Shown here: piece by piece, positions 11,051 through 19,586 of the stretch
How the letters are laid out: each line of letters begins with the position of its first letter
Position numbering within the stretch: position 1 is the first letter of the stretch
From: Thermoleophilia bacterium
GTDB lineage: Bacteria > Actinomycetota > Thermoleophilia > Gaiellales > JAICJC01
Reading direction: 5' to 3'
DNA: 64,000 nucleotides
Assembly: GCA_025934255.1 (NCBI GenBank)
Contig: JAICYJ010000004.1
Location: 25,713 to 89,712, forward strand
The notes under the pieces: model-generated
What the model was told of the DNA's origin: nothing
The model's database searches: none
Seen by the model: the letters and a program-made list of their open reading frames with translations, nothing else
Translations under genes and position numbers: made by a program

Positions 11051-11655
11051 TGCACGCGCCCAGGAGGCCGAACACCGGAGTCGCCTGCGGCGTCTTAACT
11101 TGTGGTGAAGCGGCGCGAGCCAGCTGCGCACGGCGGCCACCATCGCGGCTGCTGAGGCCAGAGCGCGGTCATTCAGACAGGCATGTCGAAGACCTCGGCG
11201 CGGAGATCGACAACACCGTGCAGGTGGCTGAGCGCGAGCGGACGGGCACGTCGAGTCGTCGACTCCGGTGTGGGCATACATCGGATGCTCGCCATGTATG
11301 TCATTGAAGTCAGAGCGAACCGTGATGTCTTGATGGTGGCGTCGCTGACGAAGAGGGTGCGGGCGATGTCCGTGTTGGGAGGCCGCGGGCGAGGAGGCGC
11401 ACTACCTCGAGTTTTCTTGTGGTCAGCACGGCCCCGATCCGATCAACAAGATAGCAATCGTCGCGGAGGCCGCGGCCAACGTAGCCGCAGGGCGGATCGG
11501 CCTGTTCAAGCGGTTTCCTCGGCTGGTTAATGGGATCGCGATCACACGGTGATCCTCGAATTAGAGGGATAGTCAGAGAAACGCCAACATGTCATTTTCT
11601 TGGCAAGTTCGAGGCGCGGGGGTAGTCTGCGAGCGTCGCATCGAGGAGGGGTCTC

Positions 11656-13347
11656 ATGAGAAGTTGTTGGAGCGTGTGTGTGTTGGGCGTGGCCCTGTTG
11701 GGATTTGCCGTGTTGCCGGCGTCGGCTGATGAGCAGCCGGTGCCGCGGGCGGTTGAGATGCACCTGTCGGGCTCGGCCCAGATCTTGTTTGGTGGCGGCG
11801 CTGGTGGTGGTGGCGTCGGCGGTGGCCAGGTCGATAACAGCGTCTGTTCGACGTCGGGGAATCCGGCGGCCAACATCGATGTCAGCTGTGATGATCCGAC
11901 CAGTCCCGATAACGAGACGCCGATCGTGGCGGATCCGGCGGATCCGAATCATCTGCTGGGCGGGTCAAACGATTACAAGATCCAGATCAAGGGCTCGACG
12001 ATCCAAGAGCGCGTCCCGACCGGCTTCTTCGTTTCCTTCGACGGCGGCCACAGCTGGAAAGATGGCTCGATCCCGATGGGCAACGGCGCAAGCGGCGGAA
12101 ACGGCGATCCCTCGCCCGCCTTCGACGACCGGTTCGGCACGGCCCACATGGCACAGCTGTCCGCCGCACAGGGCCAGAACGGCCCCAACGCCGGACACAT
12201 CAGCGTGTCCGTGGCGACCTCACACGACGGCGGTTTGACCTGGCGGCCGCCGGTCACGGTGGCGGTCGGCCACGCCGCGATCAGCCCGTCGGCAGCAGCG
12301 GTATTCCTGGACAAGGAATGGCTGGTGGCCGACAACAACCCGTCCTCGCCGCACTATGGCCGACTCTATCTGACCTGGGACAAGATCATCTCGAGTAAGG
12401 GAGCGTTCGTCCAATCCTTGGTCGAGTTCTCCCACTCCGACGATGCAGGCAAGTCGTGGTCGGCGCCGAAGCCGATCTCGGGCTCGAACCCGACCTTCTG
12501 CACCGCCAACCAGGGTTCGGGAGGCTCCCCGGGCGAGTGTGATGAGAGCTTCTTTTCCTACGGCGTCGTGCTGCCCAACGGCCACCTGGCCGTCGGATTC
12601 ATCAACCAGCAGCACGCCGCAGCTTGGGAGGTGCCGAACGAGTTCGAAGACCAGATCCTGGTCGTGCGCTCAGGCGACGGCGGCGCAACCTGGTCCAACC
12701 CCGTGCATGTGACCGACATGGAAGACGGCGGACAAGAGGGCATCGTCTTTAGCGACTACCCGTCCAACGTCGACGGACGGGCGACCCAGACCGGCTATCA
12801 GTTCCGCACCGGATCATGGGGCAACCTTGGCGTCGACTACCAGACCGGCCAGCTCTACGCCGTCTGGACGGACAACCGTGACGGCCTCCACGACGTCGCA
12901 CATCCCGTCACCGACACCAACGTCTTCATGGAGACGTCGACCGACGGCGGCGCGACCTGGTCTGGGCCGATCCGCGTCACCTCAGGGGGCACGGATAAGT
13001 GGTTCCCCTGGGTCACCGCCCGCAATGGCAAGGTGGACATCGCCTACCAAGAGGAGACGCAGACCGGGAAGTATGTGACACGCCTGGCTCGCTCGAGCAA
13101 CGCCGGAGCCAGCTTCACCCAGCAGACGGTCTCAACCGCCCAGTCAGACGCCGACCACTCGGTCTGGTTCCAAGCGGGCATCGCCGGCTGCGAGACCTGC
13201 TCCCGGTTCATCGGCGACTACATCGGCGCCGACATCGACACCCTCGGACGCGTCCACGTTCTGTGGACGGACATGCGCCGATCACTCTCGATACCGGCAC
13301 TCGGGCGCACCGGCAAGGCACAGGACGCCGAATACGCCCGACGCTAA
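11656..13347 (+). CDS. Secreted sialidase/BNR-repeat-like exo-glycosidase superfamily protein
   Basis: Signal peptide; Asp-box-like repeats FVSFDGGHSWKDG, VATSHDGGLTWRPP, FSHSDDAGKSWSAP, VVRSGDGGATWSNP, METSTDGGATWSGP. Confidence 0.8.
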   Translation: MRSCWSVCVLGVALLGFAVLPASADEQPVPRAVEMHLSGSAQILFGGGAGGGGVGGGQVDNSVCSTSGNPAANIDVSCDDPTSPDNETPIVADPADPNHLLGGSNDYKIQIKGSTIQERVPTGFFVSFDGGHSWKDGSIPMGNGASGGNGDPSPAFDDRFGTAHMAQLSAAQGQNGPNAGHISVSVATSHDGGLTWRPPVTVAVGHAAISPSAAAVFLDKEWLVADNNPSSPHYGRLYLTWDKIISSKGAFVQSLVEFSHSDDAGKSWSAPKPISGSNPTFCTANQGSGGSPGECDESFFSYGVVLPNGHLAVGFINQQHAAAWEVPNEFEDQILVVRSGDGGATWSNPVHVTDMEDGGQEGIVFSDYPSNVDGRATQTGYQFRTGSWGNLGVDYQTGQLYAVWTDNRDGLHDVAHPVTDTNVFMETSTDGGATWSGPIRVTSGGTDKWFPWVTARNGKVDIAYQEETQTGKYVTRLARSSNAGASFTQQTVSTAQSDADHSVWFQAGIAGCETCSRFIGDYIGADIDTLGRVHVLWTDMRRSLSIPALGRTGKAQDAEYARR

Positions 13348-13366
13348 CGCGACAGGCCTAGAGCCT

Positions 13367-13412
13367 TGAGCGGTCTCCGTGAGATGGCGGTTTAACACAC
13401 GGAGACCGCTCA
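13367..13412. terminator. Hairpin, 15-bp perfect stem, downstream of sialidase-like CDS
   Basis: TGAGCGGTCTCCGTG (13367-13381) / CACGGAGACCGCTCA (13398-13412), 16-nt loop. Confidence 0.6.
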
Positions 13413-13646
13413 CGCTCGAGGGGATGAACCCACACGACTGACTAGCAGCGACCGCGCCTCGCTCGAACGTCGTTGGCTTGGTCACCGGGGTTCCCTGGCA
13501 CGACGCGCTACCGCCGTTTGCGCCGCGGAAGCGGCGGGCAGTGCTGCGGCGCACCTGCTCACTTAAGAGGGCGAGCGCAAACCGGCATTCCCTCGGGTGT
13601 CGGCAGAAAGCTCGGAGCGCGTGACCAGGCAAGGGTAGAGTCTGAG

Positions 13647-13874
13647 GTGGTGAGAGCGTTCATCCGGCACGGTATCCGAGCGGTCAAGATTCTCGTTCGC
13701 GACGGGCGCATCCCTCGGCCGCTGCGCTGGGGCGGCGCACTAGGACTGCTCCCTGTCCCAGGGCCGTTTGACGAGTTCGCGCTGCTCGTTGTCGGCGGCA
13801 TCCTTTGGCTGTTCTACCGCGACCAACTCGCGGAAGCGTGGAGGGAAGCGGCCGCGGGCGCACCCGCCAACTAG
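13647..13874 (+). CDS. Small hypothetical membrane protein
   Basis: VVRAFIRHGIRAVKILVRDGRIPRPLRWGGALGLLPVPGPFDEFALLVVGGILWLFYRDQ. Confidence 0.5.
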   Translation: MVRAFIRHGIRAVKILVRDGRIPRPLRWGGALGLLPVPGPFDEFALLVVGGILWLFYRDQLAEAWREAAAGAPAN

Positions 13875-13943
13875 GTATCTGAACAGACTCACGGCATCCG
13901 CAGCGCTCGCGCACGCCGATGTACCTGCGGTGTCTAGGATGTC

Positions 13944-14276
13944 GTGTGGTTGGTCATAGCCTGCATGGGTGGTGGGTCAGGTGCGATCGTCGGCTGCACC
14001 TCTCCTGACGCGGCAGCCGCTATCCGGCGAGCGATACCTCGCTCGCCGATCGTGGCCGTCGGCTACGGCGCGCAAGCGGGGAAACTCGCCGGATGCGCCG
14101 CCTGCTTCAGCGAGCGCAACGACGGAGCGATCGTCAACGCCTCCCGCAGCTTGACCTACACCTGGCCAGACCGGCCCCGATCCGAGCGGGAACTGATCGA
14201 GACAATACGCGGGAACACGGAACGAATGGGGAATGACCTCACCGCAACGCTGGCACGACGACAGCCCACTGCATGA
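13944..14276 (+). pseudogene. Orotidine-5'-phosphate decarboxylase C-terminal fragment
   Basis: GAIVGCTSPDAAAAIRRAIPRSPIVAVGYGAQAGKLAGCAACFSERNDGAIVNASRSLTYTW matches the PyrF type-2 C-terminal region; N-terminal barrel missing. Confidence 0.7.
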
Positions 14277-14845
14277 CCGAATCGACTGGGTCGTTTGCAG
14301 GAGAGGCAATGTTGACACGCCCGGCGGATCTCTCGAAGGTCGCCACGCCCCTCGAGCAGGCCGCTGAGTAGCGACATCAGCGAACGTGTTTCCTGGCTAT
14401 CAACGCGAGGCACCGAGGGTCCGGTGTGAATTGCCAGGTGATGCCTCGGCGTATCCGCAACGGACGTCAAATCGACCTCACGTCCACACGATCGAGGGCG
14501 GGCATACCGTCCCTCGCTGACCGTCACCCATCCCTGACCTCGTGGCAATGGCTGCTGAGTACGCGCCTTGTCCTGCGCGACCTATTCGGCGGTTTGAACC
14601 GCCCGGGTCTGGTGGAGCCCACTTTCCCAGGTCGGTTCAATCCTTGTCGGCGCTCCTCCGCGGCGCAGCAGGATCCGTCACGAGGGACCCGAGGTAATTC
14701 AGGCGGCCGACGACATCTAGGCGGACCCCGTAGTCCGCTCTTTTGATTCTTCCTGCATTGTCGAGTCCTGGTATCGGCGCTGGATGGCGCCTTCCGGCGG
14801 CACCGACATGTCCCAAGCGCGTGCTCGAACGAACCTGACCGCTCT

Positions 14846-15298
14846 TTAACTCGGCTCGTCACTCCGAATGGAGTCGCGGGGTAGGAGCATGTGCGCGGCG
14901 GCGACGGCTTGGGCGACATCGACGAGTTTGGTGTTGGTGTGGCGGGAGTAGTCGCGGAGCATCTCGTAGGCGGCTTGCTCGTCGATGTGGTGGCGTTCCA
15001 TGAGGATGCCCTTGGCGCGCTCGGTGACGGCGCGGCGATTGAATGCGCCTTCGAGGCCGTGGTACTCGGCGAAGCGGCGCAGGGCGATGCCAAACGCGCT
15101 TTGCAGTTGGTTGGCTTTGCCGTTGACGATGTAGGCGAAGATGCCGATTTCCGCGGCTTGGTTGATGAAATCAGCGTCTTCGACGTCCAGGAGGGCGATT
15201 ACCGGGCAGGCGCTTTCCTTGACGATCTTGCGGGTCAGGTGCAGGGCGTGCTCGATGCTGGAAGTTCGATCAGAAGGAGACGGCTCCGGATGCGCCAA
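14846..15298 (-). CDS. ANTAR-domain response regulator-like protein (N-terminally truncated receiver)
   Basis: ACPVIALLDVEDADFINQAAEIGIFAYIV then AVTERAKGILMERHHIDEQAAYEMLRDYSRHTNTKLVDVAQAV. Confidence 0.8.
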   Translation of the reverse strand: MAHPEPSPSDRTSSIEHALHLTRKIVKESACPVIALLDVEDADFINQAAEIGIFAYIVNGKANQLQSAFGIALRRFAEYHGLEGAFNRRAVTERAKGILMERHHIDEQAAYEMLRDYSRHTNTKLVDVAQAVAAAHMLLPRDSIRSDEPS

Positions 15299-15426
15299 AC
15301 AAAGGGCAGCCGGGCTTCGAGGACATCCTGGTCGCTGTCAAGTAGCTCGAGGCCGCGGGCTTCGGCTTCGGCAAGGCCGGCGCTTCGCCCGGACGCTTCT
15401 ACATGTTCGACTCCCAGGCCACCTGA
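15259..15426 (+). pseudogene. Orphan 3' coding remnant with in-frame TAG
   Basis: Frame WKFDQKETAPDAPNKGQPGFEDILVAVK*LEAAGFGFGKAGASPGRFYMFDSQAT* has strongly GC-biased third positions. Confidence 0.4.
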
Positions 15427-15451
15427 TCCAGAGGTCGGCCGACCAACGGCG

Positions 15452-15479
15452 GCGGCCGGTGGTATCTACCACCGGCCGC
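15452..15479. repeat. Perfect 13-bp inverted repeat (2-nt spacer)
   Basis: GCGGCCGGTGGTA-tc-TACCACCGGCCGC. Confidence 0.75.
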
Positions 15480-15955
15480 AACAGACCACGTCGCACATTA
15501 AAGCGTGGTCGCGACTGGCGGTGCCGACATCTGATTAATCCGGGATCCATGTGATGGAGTGAACTCATCGCGCCGGTCCCAGCTGACGGTCAAGCGACAG
15601 GGAGGCCCGAAGAGCATTGGTCCGCGATGGCAGCGACGGCCCCGATCCGTCGTGGCGGCCCATCGCAATCATCGCCCGCTTTCAGATTCGATCTGAAAGC
15701 GATTCCTGCCGGCGCGCGCCAGCCGCATGCGTGGATTGACCGGCATAGCGAGCGGCTAGATCATATCCTTGAGTTCGACTACGAGCGCCGCGAGCTGGCG
15801 CCACTCGGCGCCCAGATCACTGATCGTTGCTCGAAGCCGGCGCGCCTTCATCGGTGACGCGTATCTTGATCATCCTCCTGAGATCCCAAGTCATTCGCTC
15901 CCAAGTCGAAGCACGCGCGATCCAGATCGGCAGCGCCGGGTTCGAGAGATGCGGG

Positions 15956-18136
15956 TCACACTCGCTCCGGCGTGGAAATAGTACCGCTGACCACCTCGAG
16001 TTCGCCCTGTGTGTGCAGGATCTCGACACGTTCGCGGGTGAGGCGGAGGTCGACTGTGGCTTCGCCGACTCGAAGGTTCGTGAGCGTGACTTCGGGTAGC
16101 CAGTCTGGGAGCAACTGACTGAGGACGAGGCGTTTGGCCGGCGCGTCTGGGCGGAGCCCCGTGAGCGTAGTGATGAGGTGGATGATGGATCCGGAGGCCC
16201 AGGCTTGGGGGACGTTCGCTCCTAGGTATTGGACGGGGAAGGATCCTTCGTCGCGGGCGAGGCCGGCGAATACCTCGGGTAGTCGTGCGTGTTGGAAGCG
16301 TTGTGCGGCGTCTAGCAGGCCGCGTGCGACCTGAGCTGCCTCCCGGTCGTGACCGTAGCGGGCGAACCCGTTTACGACGATGGCGTTGTCGTGGGGCCAG
16401 ACGGAGCCGAGTTGGTAGGAGAGCGGGTTGTATGCAGCGTGTTGGGCTGAAAGAGTCCGGATGCCCCAGCCGCTCCACATGTCCTCTTCCAGCAAGCGGT
16501 GAACGACGGAGCTAGCGCGATCAGGTGGCACCGCACCCGTCCAGAGGAGGTGTCCCGCGTTGGATGCGACCGATTCGATCGGTTGCTTGTCTCCGTCGAG
16601 ACCCAGATAATACGTACCCTCGGCTTCCCACCAGAATCGCTGGTCGACGATTTCGGCAAGGCGGTCCGCCTCGCCGCGTAGGCGGCCTGCGGTTGCCGGA
16701 TCATCGAAGGCTTGCTCCGCGACGCTCGACCATTCGCGCTTGGCTGCAACGACGTAGCCTTGCAGTTCGCATGTGGCGAGTGGAAGCCTGGCGTTGGTGC
16801 CGTCTTGGTTGACGATGGCGATGCCGGAGTCTTTCCAGCTTTGGTTGTAGTAGCCCCATTCGCCTGCTCGGGTCTGATATTCCTGGAGTCCGTCGTCGTC
16901 GATGTCGCCGTCATGATCGATCCAGGCAAGGGCTCGCTCGACGTGTGGTCGCAGACGTTCCATGGATTCTCGTTGACCTGTCCAGCGCCATAGCGCAGCG
17001 GCCGCCCAGACATAGAGGGCGGTGGTGTCGTGGGTGCCGTAGTAGGGGGTCTGGGGAATCTGATGTAAGTGGGCTAGCTCGCCTCGGCGATACTCGTGTT
17101 CGATCTTGCCGGGCTGCTGGTCGTGGCGGTCGTCGTAGCTGTCGCCTTGGAATGGTGCGAGTGCTTCCAGGCTTCCCAGTGTGAGTCCGGGATTGAGTAG
17201 GAGCGTTTGTAGGGAGACGACCATGGCGTCCCGGCCGAACAGCGCGAGAAACCATGGGATGCCGGCGGCTGGCACCATCGCTTCCATCTCATCGGCCAAG
17301 CGCTCTGGGGCGTCGGAGTCGTGTCGTTCCATGCGAAGTGCGCCGAGGTCGTCCACGGCGCGGGTGATAATGGCGTCGATGGCGGGATCACTGGTGGCGA
17401 TCTTGGTGGCCCGCTGATGCCAACCGTCGCGGCGCTTGGCGAGCGTCGAGTCGCCGCTGGTGAGCGCGTGGCAGTGTATGCTCTGTGGGCGATCCGGCTC
17501 CCGTGTGTCGTCTTCGAGTGGGGCCCAGATGAGGCAGGCGTGCCATCGTTGTTTGGGCTCGAGTCGGATCGGCATCGAAAGGACGCCATTGGCGAACGAC
17601 GGCTGGGAGTCGAACCTCTGCACCTGGAGCCTTAGACCGCGTTGGAAGTCGCGATGCCGGTAGGTGGTGGTGAGGGTGTGGGCGGTTTCGTCCCATGCGG
17701 ACTGAAGTGAGCCGCGGCGCGCGAACCGGCCGGCCTTGACGTCGAACAGATCGGCGTAGTCGCCCTCGACCCGCACTTGCAGGTCGAACTCGACGACCGT
17801 CGGCGAGTAGTTGGTGAGGTCGTAGTCCTCGTGCAGGCCGTGGTGGATTGTCCGGTCGAGACGCAGGTGGACCTGGCTTGCGGCGAGCATCCCTCGGCGC
17901 GTGAACATCTCGGCGTTCGCAAACTCGTGGCGAGCCGAAAACGGCGCAACCACCGCGCTGTTTAGCAGTGTCGGCGGTGTATCGGCGAGGGTGAGTTGGT
18001 AGCGCGATGCGATCCGCGTGTCGGAGCTGAAGTAGCCCTGTTGGTGCTGGGGTTCCATGGTCGCGTCTGGGGCGCAGACCAGGAACTGTTCGTCGGCGTG
18101 GATGGTGAGGTTTGGTGGGCCGACGCGGATTTCCAT
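15956..18136 (-). CDS. Glycogen-debranching-enzyme-like / amylo-alpha-1,6-glucosidase family protein
   Basis: MEIRVGPPNLTIHADEQFLVCAPDATMEPQHQQGYFSSDTRIASRYQLTL (GDE N-terminal domain) and GIPWFLALFGRDAMVVSLQTLL. Confidence 0.85.
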   Translation of the reverse strand: MEIRVGPPNLTIHADEQFLVCAPDATMEPQHQQGYFSSDTRIASRYQLTLADTPPTLLNSAVVAPFSARHEFANAEMFTRRGMLAASQVHLRLDRTIHHGLHEDYDLTNYSPTVVEFDLQVRVEGDYADLFDVKAGRFARRGSLQSAWDETAHTLTTTYRHRDFQRGLRLQVQRFDSQPSFANGVLSMPIRLEPKQRWHACLIWAPLEDDTREPDRPQSIHCHALTSGDSTLAKRRDGWHQRATKIATSDPAIDAIITRAVDDLGALRMERHDSDAPERLADEMEAMVPAAGIPWFLALFGRDAMVVSLQTLLLNPGLTLGSLEALAPFQGDSYDDRHDQQPGKIEHEYRRGELAHLHQIPQTPYYGTHDTTALYVWAAAALWRWTGQRESMERLRPHVERALAWIDHDGDIDDDGLQEYQTRAGEWGYYNQSWKDSGIAIVNQDGTNARLPLATCELQGYVVAAKREWSSVAEQAFDDPATAGRLRGEADRLAEIVDQRFWWEAEGTYYLGLDGDKQPIESVASNAGHLLWTGAVPPDRASSVVHRLLEEDMWSGWGIRTLSAQHAAYNPLSYQLGSVWPHDNAIVVNGFARYGHDREAAQVARGLLDAAQRFQHARLPEVFAGLARDEGSFPVQYLGANVPQAWASGSIIHLITTLTGLRPDAPAKRLVLSQLLPDWLPEVTLTNLRVGEATVDLRLTRERVEILHTQGELEVVSGTISTPERV

Positions 18137-19101
18137 CAGCCGTCTGCCGGGTTTGACGTGGTGATCCCCCAGCTGGTCGTGTACGACTCGCCGGGATGGA
18201 GCGTGCGTACGCCGTGGCCTGTCTGGAACGCGTTTGGTGCGCAGGTCATCGGTTCGACGCCGAGGCCGCGCCGGCGTCGTTTCGGGTTGGCCAGCGAGTC
18301 GCCGGTGAACAGCATCACGTATCGGTAGTTCTGGTCGAGCCAGAGTGTTGTGGTGCGCGTGTCGGGTGCGAGTAGCTCGACGCGGGCGAGGCCATCGCCG
18401 TCGCGGACGAGGTCGGTGTATCCAGTGTCGAGCCTGGCTGCACCGATCAGGCGCGGCGCTTCGAAGTCGTAGGCGGTGGCGCTGACGGGCTCTGCTGCGG
18501 TGGTTGGGATGCCGCGGTGGTCGGTGGGAAGCCATGTCCGGCCGGGGGCGCGAAGTAGAGCGGTGTCGATGGTTGGTGTGCCGGCGGTGAGGTATGGGTG
18601 GGCGCCAGTGCCGTAGGGAGCTGGTGTCGTGCCGATGTTGGTTGCGGTGGTGTGCACGCTAAGACCGTCTTCGGCCAGCGAGTAGGTGATTTCCAGGTCA
18701 AGCGCGAAGGGGTAGCCGGGTTGGGGGTGTAGGCGGTGTCGCATCGTGACCCGGTCGTCTTTGCGGTCACGTGGAGCCCAGTTCGCCCAGCGTGTCAGGC
18801 CGTGGATCGCGTTGTGCTTGTCGGGTTCGGTGAGCGGGAGTTGATGGTCGTGACCGGCGAAGCGGTAGCGGCCGTCGCCTAGCCGATTTGGCCATGGGAT
18901 GAGTGATTGGCCGCGAGCGCCGGTGCACCGCTCGTGCACGCTGTAGCCGTCCAGCACGTCGTGATCGCCGACCTGGTAGGCGCGCAGCGAACCGCCCACC
19001 TCGACCACCCAAGCACGCTGGTCGGCGTGCCTGATCTCGATCTGTTCGCCCGAGGGGCGGGCAGCGTGAGGATGAGGGTTGGTCACGCCGCCTGGTTTCA
19101 T
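18136..19101 (-). CDS. Aldose 1-epimerase family protein
   Basis: PWPNRLGDGRYRFAGHDHQLPLTEPDKHNAIHGLTRWANW; YGTGAHPYLTAG. Confidence 0.9.
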   Translation of the reverse strand: MKPGGVTNPHPHAARPSGEQIEIRHADQRAWVVEVGGSLRAYQVGDHDVLDGYSVHERCTGARGQSLIPWPNRLGDGRYRFAGHDHQLPLTEPDKHNAIHGLTRWANWAPRDRKDDRVTMRHRLHPQPGYPFALDLEITYSLAEDGLSVHTTATNIGTTPAPYGTGAHPYLTAGTPTIDTALLRAPGRTWLPTDHRGIPTTAAEPVSATAYDFEAPRLIGAARLDTGYTDLVRDGDGLARVELLAPDTRTTTLWLDQNYRYVMLFTGDSLANPKRRRRGLGVEPMTCAPNAFQTGHGVRTLHPGESYTTSWGITTSNPADG

Positions 19102-19586
19102 GGCGTTCCGGTCTGTACAAAATGTCCGTCGTGTGAGCGCCGCGATCCGTGGACTTCCGCGGCCGCGATGAGCAGGGCGAGCATCGCGCTGATAGTGGCG
19201 AGTGTTCGCCGGTTTGGTCGGGCTATCGCAAGGGCGAGCATGGACGCTGCATGAGTCGCGTCAATGCCAGCGCCGGTGAGCATCCACCTGCGGCTGGGGC
19301 GCTGCAGGAGCGTCGATGCTTGTATGAGGTGTCGGGCGCCGAGGGCGCGAGTTGCAAGCAGCGCGCGGCGGTCGGCCTGGTGGCGCCCGGGTAGGGTGCG
19401 GAGGATCGGGGCGGGCGCGACCAGCAACGCCAATCCATACACGGCACATGCAAGCTGGGCTGGATCGAGTAACGGTTGAGCACCGGCGTCACCAGAGTGG
19501 CGGTGCGATCGTCCCGGCGAGGAAGACGCTGGTCTCATTCTTCGTCGAATCCCTCGCTTGACCGGGTGTGCTGCGCGGCGGCGCAT
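19098..19586 (-). CDS. Hypothetical membrane protein
   Basis: Hydrophobic helices; 3' end overlaps epimerase start, consistent with coupling. Confidence 0.5.
   Translation of the reverse strand: MRRRAAHPVKRGIRRRMRPASSSPGRSHRHSGDAGAQPLLDPAQLACAVYGLALLVAPAPILRTLPGRHQADRRALLATRALGARHLIQASTLLQRPSRRWMLTGAGIDATHAASMLALAIARPNRRTLATISAMLALLIAAAEVHGSRRSHDGHFVQTGTP

Noticed and set aside
10238-11281. 347-aa minus-strand ORF across the IS110 remnant
   Set aside because: Arg/Pro/His-rich composition, overlaps a recognisable IS110 coding frame
14590-14650. Possible tRNA (GGTTCAATCC-like T arm with nearby GGCGGTTTGAACCGCC hairpin)
   Set aside because: Could not assemble acceptor, D and anticodon arms; a similar GGTTCAATCC string also occurs near 5590 without tRNA context
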